Source: Campylobacterales bacterium (lineage in GTDB: Bacteria > Campylobacterota > Campylobacteria > Campylobacterales > QNZT01). From it: DNA of 6,518 bases. This document shows positions 1 to 4,995 of the stretch, piece after piece. Each line of letters starts with the position of its first letter. Position 1 is the stretch's first letter. The translations under genes were made by a program, and so were the position numbers. Under the pieces are notes generated by a model that saw only the letters and a list, made by a program, of their open reading frames with translations, made no database searches and was not told the DNA's origin. The stretch covers positions 1-6,518 of the forward strand of contig JALULO010000243.1 in assembly GCA_027056215.1 (NCBI GenBank), given 5' to 3'.

Positions 1-829
1 CTATATTATAGATTTTAAATGGTGCACTTGAACTATTTGGATTTGGATTTTCTGCATTCCAAGATGGATCAATTTTGGCAGGATTATCAAGTACTTTGAT
101 AATTCCATCAGTAATATCGTCAATATATGTAAAATCTCTACTCATATCACCATGGTTAAAAACTTTAATAGGTCGATTGTGTAAAATAGCATCAGTAAAA
201 AGCATCGGTGCCATATCCGGTCTACCCCATGGACCATAAACCGTAAAAAATCGTAATCCGGTTGTTTGAATACCATACAGATGGCTATATGTATGTGCCA
301 TCATCTCATTTGACTTTTTAGTCGCTGCATAAATGCTGATTGGATGATCTGTATGATCACTAGTTTTAAATGGTTGGGATTTATTAAGACCATAAACGGA
401 TGAGCTAGAAGCATAACAAAGGTTTTTCACATCATACTGCCTACATGATTCCAGTATATTCATAAACCCAAGAACATTTGACTCTATATAAGCATGTGGG
501 TTTTCAAGTGAATAGCGTACCCCTGCTTGTGCAGCAAGGTTGCAAACTGCATCAAACTTTTCCTCTTTAAAAAGCTTTTCCATAGATGTTCTATCACTGA
601 TATCAAGTTTTATAAATTTATATTTTGGATATCGTGAAGAGAATGAAACTTTTTCATCATCTATAGTTTCTTTTTGAACACCAAGATCCGTAAGCCTACC
701 ATATTTTAAATTGATATCATAATAGTCATTGATATTATCAATGCCAACTACTTCATCTCCGCGTTCTAATAGTTTTTTACTAAGATTATGTCCTATAAAA
801 CCGGCTGCACCAGTCACTAATATTTTCAT
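1..829 (-). CDS. UDP-glucuronate 4-epimerase-like NAD-dependent epimerase (partial, C-terminus off the left edge)
   Basis: This is an extended short-chain dehydrogenase/reductase of the sugar-nucleotide epimerase type, cytosolic, probably interconverting UDP-glucuronate and UDP-galacturonate for surface polysaccharide. The window holds 276 codons; the family usually runs about 335-350, so roughly 60-75 residues are missing. The start is ATG at 827-829, preceded by AGAAGGAT at good spacing. Visible motifs are the Rossmann NAD loop TGAAGFIG (residues 6-13), NLAAQAGVRYS (97-107), the SSSSVYG catalytic serine region (141-147), the YAATK catalytic pair Y167/K171, VYGPWGRPDMA (198-208 region) and RDFTYIDD (231-238). 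The NPNPNSSSAPFKIYNI stretch at the end is typical of the UDP-glucuronate epimerase branch rather than GalE. It lies 44 bases downstream of pyrE on the same strand and is probably cotranscribed. Membership of the epimerase family is certain; the exact sugar is inferred from these motifs. Confidence 0.9.
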   Translation of the reverse strand, partial: MKILVTGAAGFIGHNLSKKLLERGDEVVGIDNINDYYDINLKYGRLTDLGVQKETIDDEKVSFSSRYPKYKFIKLDISDRTSMEKLFKEEKFDAVCNLAAQAGVRYSLENPHAYIESNVLGFMNILESCRQYDVKNLCYASSSSVYGLNKSQPFKTSDHTDHPISIYAATKKSNEMMAHTYSHLYGIQTTGLRFFTVYGPWGRPDMAPMLFTDAILHNRPIKVFNHGDMSRDFTYIDDITDGIIKVLDNPAKIDPSWNAENPNPNSSSAPFKIYNI

Positions 830-873
830 ATGTTATCCTTCTATAAAAAATATCGGCTGATTTTGGCTTTTAT

Positions 874-1488
874 TTAGTTTCCTCGGCTGCCAGGTTTGTA
901 TGCAATTGTTCCTTCTTTGCACAATGGACAGACTTGAGGCTCATAGATTTCAAAATCAAAATCATCAAGTGCAAAAAATGGTAATGTTTTAGGTAGTTTA
1001 CATTCAGGTTTTGCTTCTTTTGTACTATCATTTTTCTGACAAAATCCACGATTTGCCAATGCTGCAAATGCCACTATATGTGCACCTTGTTTTTCTACTG
1101 CATTGGCAGCTTCAAGCGCTGATCCACCTGTTGTTATGATATCTTCACAAATAAGAATATTTTCGCCACTATGCACTTCAAATCCTCTACGCAAAGTCAT
1201 CACTTTATCTACACGCTCTGTAAAAATAAACCGTGCATCTAAAGCACGTGCAAGTTCATAACCCGCTAAAATACCACCTAATGCCGGTGAACACACAGTA
1301 TCTACTTTAATACCTGCATCAGTGATTTGTTGAGCAAGTGCAACTGCCAATATTTGCGCTGTTTTAGAGTCTTCAAGGACTTTTGCGCTTTGAAGATAAA
1401 ACTGTGAATGGTTACCACTGCTCAGTAAGAAATGCCCTTCGAGCAAAGCACCGGCGTTTTTATAAACTTCTTCTAAATCTAGTTCCAT
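874..1488 (-). CDS. pyrE: Orotate phosphoribosyltransferase (Thermus/Helicobacter-type)
   Basis: PyrE condenses orotate with PRPP to give orotidine 5'-phosphate, the fifth step of de novo pyrimidine synthesis, in the cytosol. The 204 residues carry the type I PRPP-binding loop ILICEDIITTGGS (111-123) with the paired acidic residues E115/D116. An N-terminal GHFLLSSGNHSQFY segment (18-31) and SPALGGILAGYELAR (67-81) are typical of the family. After the PRPP motif come four cysteines, C150, C163, C187 and C190. The last two form CPLC in the CPLCKEGTIAYKPGSR tail, which marks the Thermus/Helicobacter-type branch rather than the E. coli form. The ATG at 1486-1488 sits 3 bases beyond the frr stop and lacks a strong Shine-Dalgarno, so translation is probably coupled to frr. 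Confidence 0.96.
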   Translation of the reverse strand: MELDLEEVYKNAGALLEGHFLLSSGNHSQFYLQSAKVLEDSKTAQILAVALAQQITDAGIKVDTVCSPALGGILAGYELARALDARFIFTERVDKVMTLRRGFEVHSGENILICEDIITTGGSALEAANAVEKQGAHIVAFAALANRGFCQKNDSTKEAKPECKLPKTLPFFALDDFDFEIYEPQVCPLCKEGTIAYKPGSRGN

Positions 1489-1491
1489 AGC

Positions 1492-2052
1492 TTATACTTT
1501 AAGAAGCTCTGCTTCTTTATCCTTCACCATATCATCAACTTTTTTGATTGCACTATCTGTATGTTTTTGTACTTCATCATGTGCACGTTTACTCTCATCT
1601 TCAGTGATTTCTTTCTCTTTTTCAAGATTTTTGATCTTGTTGTTAGCATCTTTACGTACATTTCGAATCGAAACTTTTGCTTTTTCGCCCATCCCCTTGG
1701 CTTGTTTTGCACTTTCTTGTCTCTGTTCAACAGTCATAGGTGGGAAAAAAAGTTTGATCACTTCGCCATCATTGTTTGGATTGACACCAATATTTGCACT
1801 TTGAATAGCTTTTTCTATTTCTGTTAGCAGGTTTTTTTCCCATGGAGAAATCGTAATCGTTGTAGCATCTGTTACCAATACAGAACCTACTTGACTTAAA
1901 GGTGTCAAAGTACCATAGTAATCTACCTTAACATGATCTACTATAGATGTTGAGACTTTACCACTTCTTAATGTCGTAAAATCACGCTTCAATGCTTCTA
2001 GTGCTTTATCATTAGCTTCTTTTTGATGTGCATAGATTTTTGATAGTGCCAT
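1492..2052 (-). CDS. frr: Ribosome recycling factor
   Basis: RRF works with EF-G to split post-termination ribosomes into subunits so they can be reused; it is cytosolic and normally essential. The length of 186 residues matches the family (about 185). The three-helix-bundle domain starts with an N-terminal helix containing TLRSGKVS (27-34), equivalent to the usual LRTGRAS. The second domain is the beta-rich insert from about 35 to 105, with YYGTLTPL (45-52), ISPWEK (68-73) and the SANIGVNPNNDG loop (85-96). The C-terminal long helix begins with VSIRNVRKDAN (127-137), including the conserved arginines R130 and R133. The ATG at 2050-2052 is preceded by AAAGGAAT at good spacing. It is 16 bases after the secG stop and 3 bases before pyrE, in what looks like one operon. 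Confidence 0.98.
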   Translation of the reverse strand: MALSKIYAHQKEANDKALEALKRDFTTLRSGKVSTSIVDHVKVDYYGTLTPLSQVGSVLVTDATTITISPWEKNLLTEIEKAIQSANIGVNPNNDGEVIKLFFPPMTVEQRQESAKQAKGMGEKAKVSIRNVRKDANNKIKNLEKEKEITEDESKRAHDEVQKHTDSAIKKVDDMVKDKEAELLKV

Positions 2053-2068
2053 TATACTGATTCCTTTG

Positions 2069-2413
2069 TTACTTTTTTTCTAGCGGTGCTGCTGGTGCAA
2101 CAGGTGCTTTTGGTGTTTGTGTAGAAGTCGGTATTTTCGGAGCAGGAATATTTTGGGTATTGATACTATCAACGATAGAACCTTTGTTCTCTTTATTATA
2201 GATATATCCTAATACCAAAGTATTGATAACAAAAGCCAAGGCAAGTGTAAAAGTTAACTTTGTAAGAAAACCTGCTGGTCCTTTGGCTCCAAATACAGAC
2301 TCATTGCTTCCGCTATATGCACCTAAACCAATAGATGAACTTTTTTGTAACAAAACCGTAATAGTAAGCACAACTGCAAGTGCAAACTGTAAGATTAAAA
2401 GGATTGAACTCAT
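2069..2413 (-). CDS. secG: Preprotein translocase subunit SecG
   Basis: SecG is the small, non-essential subunit of the SecYEG inner-membrane channel and assists SecA-driven export. The 114-residue product has two predicted membrane helices, about 4-22 and 49-71. Between them is the conserved cytoplasmic segment LLQKSSSIGLGAYSG (21-35), continuing to FGAKGPAGFLTK (about 41-52), the family signature. After the second helix comes a Pro/Ala/Thr-rich, low-complexity tail (about 85-114) ending in LEKK. Such tails vary between SecG proteins and are not a sign of damage. The ATG at 2411-2413 has AAAAAAGG about 10 bases upstream. It is the first gene of the secG-frr-pyrE-epimerase run and has a TATAAT promoter immediately upstream. 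Confidence 0.95.
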   Translation of the reverse strand: MSSILLILQFALAVVLTITVLLQKSSSIGLGAYSGSNESVFGAKGPAGFLTKLTFTLALAFVINTLVLGYIYNKENKGSIVDSINTQNIPAPKIPTSTQTPKAPVAPAAPLEKK

Positions 2414-2433
2414 TTTTTAAAACCTTTTTTAGA

Positions 2434-2439
2434 TATAAT
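2434..2439 (+). promoter_or_regulatory. -10 box of the bioC-like gene promoter
   Basis: The plus strand reads TTTTTTAGATATAATTG, a perfect TATAAT after a T-run. The predicted start is near 2446, which leaves a leader of about 32 bases before the ATG at 2478. That leader has no clear Shine-Dalgarno (only AAAAG at 2464-2468), so translation initiation may be weak. The predicted start falls in the -10 box of the opposing secG promoter. Confidence 0.65.
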
Positions 2440-2445
2440 TGTGCG

Positions 2446-2451
2446 ATTATA
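2446..2451 (-). promoter_or_regulatory. -10 box of the secG-frr-pyrE promoter
   Basis: On the minus strand this is a perfect TATAAT within TTTTAGCTATAATCGC. A T-rich upstream with no clear TTGACA-like -35 is the form known for housekeeping promoters of Campylobacter and Helicobacter. The predicted transcription start is near 2439, giving a leader of about 27 bases that includes the secG ribosome binding site. It is interlocked with the plus-strand promoter at 2434-2439. Confidence 0.7.
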
Positions 2452-2477
2452 GCTAAAATATTTAAAAGTACTATTAA

Positions 2478-3191
2478 ATGACCAAAAAACCGACTTTAAA
2501 CAACACACATACGAGCGAATTTTCTCGTAGAGCACATAGTTATATCAAATATAATATCATTCAAAAAGAAGTTGTTCGAAAATTGATGAGAGGCATAACA
2601 TCACACCCAAAAAAAATTCTTGATTTAGGTTGTGGATCAGGTGCTGTTTATAATATGATATCTTGGAACTTTGATTCTTTCGTAGGTATAGATAAAGCAA
2701 GTAAAATGTGTTTAAAACACCCGCGTAACAAATTTACTACTATACTCGATAGAGATTTTGAAGATATAACTGTTTTAGATAGTTTGGGACATTTTGACAT
2801 AATAATTTCTTCTTCTGCTTTACAGTGGGCATCTGACATAAATATACTTTTTACGCATATTTCCCAACATACTGACGAAATTGCCTTTTCTATTTTTTGT
2901 GATGGTACATTTCAGAGTATTTACAATATGACAAAAATAAAAACTTTTCTACCCTCTTCTGAAATACTTTTGTCATTATTAGAAAAAAACTTCATTTTTT
3001 CATATGAGATTAAGGAGTATAAACTTTTTTTTCCAGACAACCTTTCAAAATTTCGATATATCAAACAAAGTGGTGTTAGTGGAGGAAAAAGAAAACTCTC
3101 CATTAAAGAAACTAAAATACTTATCCAGAACTATCCCCATGATTATCTTGAATTTGAAGTATTGTTTGTATGGGGTAAAATAAAAAAATAA
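2478..3191 (+). CDS. bioC: BioC-like malonyl-ACP O-methyltransferase (SAM-dependent)
   Basis: BioC methylates malonyl-ACP so that fatty-acid synthase can build pimeloyl-ACP, the first committed step of biotin synthesis. This 237-residue product has SAM motif I ILDLGCGSG (47-55), motif II VGID (69-72) and motif IV FDIIISSSALQW (106-117). The last corresponds to the FDLAWSNLAVQW segment of E. coli BioC as I recall it. BioC-specific similarity continues beyond the methyltransferase fold: AFSIFCDGTFQSIYN (136-150), FLPSSEI (157-163) and FRYIKQSGVSGG (192-203) all fall in the expected order. Family membership is seen in the sequence; the reaction is inferred, since no other biotin gene is in the window. 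It is the only plus-strand gene and stops 5 bases before the thiD2 stop. It looks more AT-rich than its neighbours. An A8 tract lies at 2609-2616. A generic class I methyltransferase is the alternative. Confidence 0.82.
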   Translation: MTKKPTLNNTHTSEFSRRAHSYIKYNIIQKEVVRKLMRGITSHPKKILDLGCGSGAVYNMISWNFDSFVGIDKASKMCLKHPRNKFTTILDRDFEDITVLDSLGHFDIIISSSALQWASDINILFTHISQHTDEIAFSIFCDGTFQSIYNMTKIKTFLPSSEILLSLLEKNFIFSYEIKEYKLFFPDNLSKFRYIKQSGVSGGKRKLSIKETKILIQNYPHDYLEFEVLFVWGKIKK

Positions 3192-3196
3192 TCTGT

Positions 3197-3610
3197 TTAT
3201 TGGAGAAGTTTTTTTTCAATATCATATAAAGCGTAACGAATCTGTTTAAATTTTTCAGCCTCTTTATGATCAAATAATTTACAAGATTCTTCAAGAACTC
3301 TTGCACTTTCTTGTGCACGCTTTATATTTGATAATTGCAGTGAATCAATCGTGTCTCGTTTAGATTCTGAAGATGTTGTTTCTTTTAACACATCACCGAT
3401 AATATCTCTTTTTTGGAGATATATTTTATACTCAGGAACTCTACATCTATGACGAAGTGCTTTTAAACTCTGGGAAAGAGATTTGTTATCATAGACAAAT
3501 CTCTGAATATCTTCTAAAACACGAATCCCCTCACGAAGGCGGTTAAGATTAGCATCTATAAGACGATAAATCTTACAAAGGGGAAAATCCCTTTGTATTT
3601 TAGTCGTCAT
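3197..3610 (-). CDS. thiD2: Stand-alone ThiD2-family HMP-phosphate kinase
   Basis: This matches the ThiD2 domain, often fused to the N-terminus of ThiE and often labelled thiamine-phosphate pyrophosphorylase. It has been reported to phosphorylate hydroxymethylpyrimidine phosphate, but not free HMP, in thiamine synthesis. From ATG at 3608-3610 it has 137 residues, close to the roughly 130 of ThiD2. Motifs are YRLIDANLNRLREGIRVLED (15-34), KRDIIGDV (67-74) and NIKRAQESARVLEE (95-108). A TTG six bases upstream (3614-3616) is in frame, but the AGGGA lies 9 bases from the ATG and only 3 from the TTG, so ATG is preferred. No ThiE domain follows, so ThiE must be encoded elsewhere. The start overlaps the end of the BI-1 gene by 11 bases. 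ThiD2 identity is from recalled motifs; the function is transferred from the family. Confidence 0.8.
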   Translation of the reverse strand: MTTKIQRDFPLCKIYRLIDANLNRLREGIRVLEDIQRFVYDNKSLSQSLKALRHRCRVPEYKIYLQKRDIIGDVLKETTSSESKRDTIDSLQLSNIKRAQESARVLEESCKLFDHKEAEKFKQIRYALYDIEKKLLQ

Positions 3611-4307
3611 TTCCAAAAATCCCTAAGATTTGAAGAAGAGATGTAAATAAATTGATAAAATCAAGATAAAGTGCTAAAGCACCATCTACTGGATGACCAT
3701 AGTTTCCTTTGATAATATTTTGTGTATCATAAAGAATAAATGCAGAGAAAAGAATCGCACTTATTGAAGCAATACCAACTTGCATCCATGGGTTGTGTAA
3801 CCAAAAAGCATTTAAAAGCCCTGCAACTATTATTACTATCAATGTAATAAAAAGCATTTTCCCCATCGTCGTAAAATCACGCTTTGTATTCATCGCAAAC
3901 ATTGATAATCCACCAAACGCTACAGTTGTGAGTATCAATGCATTAGCCACGACACCCCCAGCCCCTGCACTGATGAAGTGTCCTACCATTACGGACATAG
4001 TCAATCCCGAAACAAGTGCAAAAGCAAATAACATAAAAAGATTTAATCCAGGTTTTGCTTTTGCAAATCCTATACCAAAGATAAGTGCAAATTCAAGAAT
4101 TACAAATCCCCAGTAATATTCACGAATTGCCGGAATTCCCATCCCTACATATGCACCTGCTGCACCAACCAATAGGCTACCTGCAAATAGTTGATATGTT
4201 TGTTTTATAAATGCTGCTAAATCACTTTCTTCTTGTATAGGTGCTGCTTGTTCATGTGCAACTGTAGTTGTACTATTTTTAACATAATCTCTATCATATA
4301 GAGCCAT
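3600..4307 (-). CDS. Bax inhibitor-1 / TMBIM (YccA/YetJ-type) membrane protein
   Basis: This is a 235-residue integral inner-membrane protein of the BI-1 family, whose Bacillus member YetJ is a pH-sensitive calcium leak channel; E. coli relatives include YccA, linked to FtsH. After a hydrophilic N-terminus (1-33) there are about seven hydrophobic segments, near 37-57, 64-82, 87-107, 117-137, 148-169, 175-193 and 211-231. The family signature FSAFILYDTQNII (187-199) holds D194. The last, semi-polar helix LALYLDFINLFTSLLQILG holds D216. These two aspartates occupy the places of the YetJ pH-sensing pair (D171/D195), so the sensor appears intact. The ATG at 4305-4307 is preceded by a strong AGGAGAA. 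Its stop lies inside the thiD2 start region, and a promoter lies 32 bases upstream. The physiological role in this organism cannot be read from the sequence. Confidence 0.93.
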   Translation of the reverse strand: MALYDRDYVKNSTTTVAHEQAAPIQEESDLAAFIKQTYQLFAGSLLVGAAGAYVGMGIPAIREYYWGFVILEFALIFGIGFAKAKPGLNLFMLFAFALVSGLTMSVMVGHFISAGAGGVVANALILTTVAFGGLSMFAMNTKRDFTTMGKMLFITLIVIIVAGLLNAFWLHNPWMQVGIASISAILFSAFILYDTQNIIKGNYGHPVDGALALYLDFINLFTSLLQILGIFGNDD

Positions 4308-4338
4308 AATATTCTCCTAAAGTTTTTAAATTTTATTT

Positions 4339-4344
4339 ATTGTA
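4339..4344 (-). promoter_or_regulatory. -10 box of the BI-1/thiD2 promoter
   Basis: The minus strand reads TGTTACAATAAAT: a TACAAT box with an upstream TG, that is, an extended -10. The T-rich tract at 4361-4375 lies about 17-31 bases upstream, where a -35/UP-like element would be. The predicted start is near 4332, giving a leader of about 25 bases that contains the AGGAGAA site. Confidence 0.5.
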
Positions 4345-4360
4345 ACAGGGTAGTATATCG

Positions 4361-4428
4361 AAAAAAAAAGAAAAATTATTAATCGAAGATTAACCAAAGA
4401 GGAATTCAGGAGAAAAATACTCCTGAAT
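4361..4428 (-). terminator. Tandem-hairpin terminator after the YidB-family gene
   Basis: Fourteen bases after the stop at 4442 there is a perfect 9-bp stem, ATTCAGGAG/CTCCTGAAT (4404-4412 with 4420-4428), around a 7-base loop. It has no T-run directly after it. Ten bases further on is a second, AT-rich 6-bp stem, TTAATC/GATTAA (4379-4393, loop TTC). That stem is followed on the minus strand by TAA and then TTTTTCTTTTTTTTT (4361-4375). The pair plus T-tract reads as a terminator on the minus strand only. The stronger stem is not next to the T-tract, so efficiency is uncertain. Confidence 0.6.
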
Positions 4429-4441
4429 ATACTAAAATCAG

Positions 4442-4882
4442 TTATTTGTTTCCAAAGAAACCTTTTGCCATATCCATTAAACCATCAACCCCACCAAGAG
4501 AATCAAGGATAGAAGATCCATCGCCTGTGGCTTTATCAACCATATTTGGTACAGCATCAGCCAAGCCATTAGCTGCTGTATCTGGGTCAATTCCCAATTT
4601 CTCAGCAAATGCAGAGATTTGATCACTTCCAAGAATATTTGAAAGCATATTACCATCTACCGCTTCATTATCACCACTTCCAACCCATGATGATATAACA
4701 CTGCCAATATTTCCATCGGTTAAAGATGAGAGAATATTACTTAAATCAAGACCACCCTCATCATTTGATACTAAACCACTTAATGCATCCATAATTGAAT
4801 TATCATCTATATCAGCTGCCTGATCACCTAGTTTATCTTTAAACAGTTGCGTACCCATCTGTACTAAATCATTTAATTCCAT
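4442..4882 (-). CDS. YidB-family (DUF937-type) small protein
   Basis: This 146-residue soluble, acidic protein (rich in Asp, Gly and Ser) resembles the YidB family, whose function is not established. YidB-like landmarks appear in order: GGLDLSNILSSL (43-54), NIGSVISSWVGSGDN (58-72, matching the family's GLGD-V-SWVG-G-N pattern), LGSDQISAFAEKLGID (84-99), GLADAVPNMVDKATGDG (106-122) and the hydrophobic, glycine-rich end LGGVDGLMDMAKGFFG. There is no signal peptide or membrane helix. The ATG at 4880-4882 has AAGGAAGA upstream. It has its own promoter and terminator, so it is probably a single-gene transcript between typA and the BI-1 gene. Confidence 0.8.
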   Translation of the reverse strand: MELNDLVQMGTQLFKDKLGDQAADIDDNSIMDALSGLVSNDEGGLDLSNILSSLTDGNIGSVISSWVGSGDNEAVDGNMLSNILGSDQISAFAEKLGIDPDTAANGLADAVPNMVDKATGDGSSILDSLGGVDGLMDMAKGFFGNK

Positions 4883-4914
4883 ATTTAATCTTCCTTTTAT
4901 TTTAAGTCAGGTTT

Positions 4915-4920
4915 ATTATA
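4915..4920 (-). promoter_or_regulatory. Extended -10 promoter of the YidB-family gene
   Basis: The minus strand reads AATGATATAATAAAC, which is TG-A-TATAAT, a perfect extended -10 box. The predicted start is near 4908, a leader of about 25 bases. The box begins one base after an in-frame TAATGA double stop of the 23-codon reading frame, so the upstream half of this promoter lies inside that frame. Confidence 0.7.
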
Positions 4921-4923
4921 TCA

Positions 4924-4995
4924 TTACTTTTTAAATTTACGAAAAATCATTAAAATTATTGGTAAATATTTCAATAATGCCATTAATTTTCTCAT
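4924..4995 (-). CDS. Candidate 23-residue basic-hydrophobic peptide, ATGA-coupled to typA
   Basis: No family is recognised. The ATG (4993-4995) overlaps the typA TGA stop (4992-4994) as ATGA. A clear AAAAAGGG lies 6 bases upstream, inside the last typA codons, which is a good Shine-Dalgarno for a coupled start. The frame runs 23 codons to TAA at 4924-4926, followed at once by an in-frame TGA. The product begins MRKL, has a hydrophobic core LPIILMIF around residues 11-18 and ends RKFKK. That is eight Lys/Arg in 23 residues (R2, K3, K9, R19, K20, K22, K23, with the N-terminus adding a further charge) and no acidic residue. The pattern suggests a membrane-associated micropeptide. Against it: the DNA is AT-rich, where Lys/Leu/Ile/Phe codons arise by chance, and part of the frame doubles as promoter upstream sequence for the YidB-family gene. 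Composition alone cannot prove translation. Confidence 0.45.
   Translation of the reverse strand: MRKLMALLKYLPIILMIFRKFKK

Noticed and set aside
853..889. TCGGCTG occurring twice near the pyrE stop, considered as a repeat or hairpin.
   Set aside because: The two copies are direct, not inverted, and only 7 bases long; chance is a sufficient explanation.
870..1067. A 65-codon minus-strand frame overlapping the end of pyrE in another frame.
   Set aside because: PyrE is intact in its own frame to the CPLC tail; the alternative frame has low-complexity composition and no homology that I can see.
2072..2160. The Pro/Ala/Thr-rich tail of SecG, considered as a fusion or frameshifted end.
   Set aside because: Variable low-complexity tails are usual for SecG, and the stop is followed at normal distance by the frr ribosome binding site.
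2609..2616. An A8 tract early in the bioC-like gene, a possible slippage or phase-variation site.
   Set aside because: A-runs of this length are common in such AT-rich DNA, and phase variation in this phylum is mostly at longer G/C runs. The frame is intact here.
3209..3216. A T8 run at the end of thiD2, considered as a plus-strand terminator for the bioC-like gene.
   Set aside because: The only stem before it is about 5 AT pairs (AATAA/TTATT) and is separated from the T-run, so it is too weak. A slip there would change only the last few ThiD2 residues.
3793..4116. A 107-codon plus-strand frame within the BI-1 gene.
   Set aside because: It is antisense to conserved membrane helices of a clear BI-1 protein and has no recognisable motif or convincing ribosome binding site.
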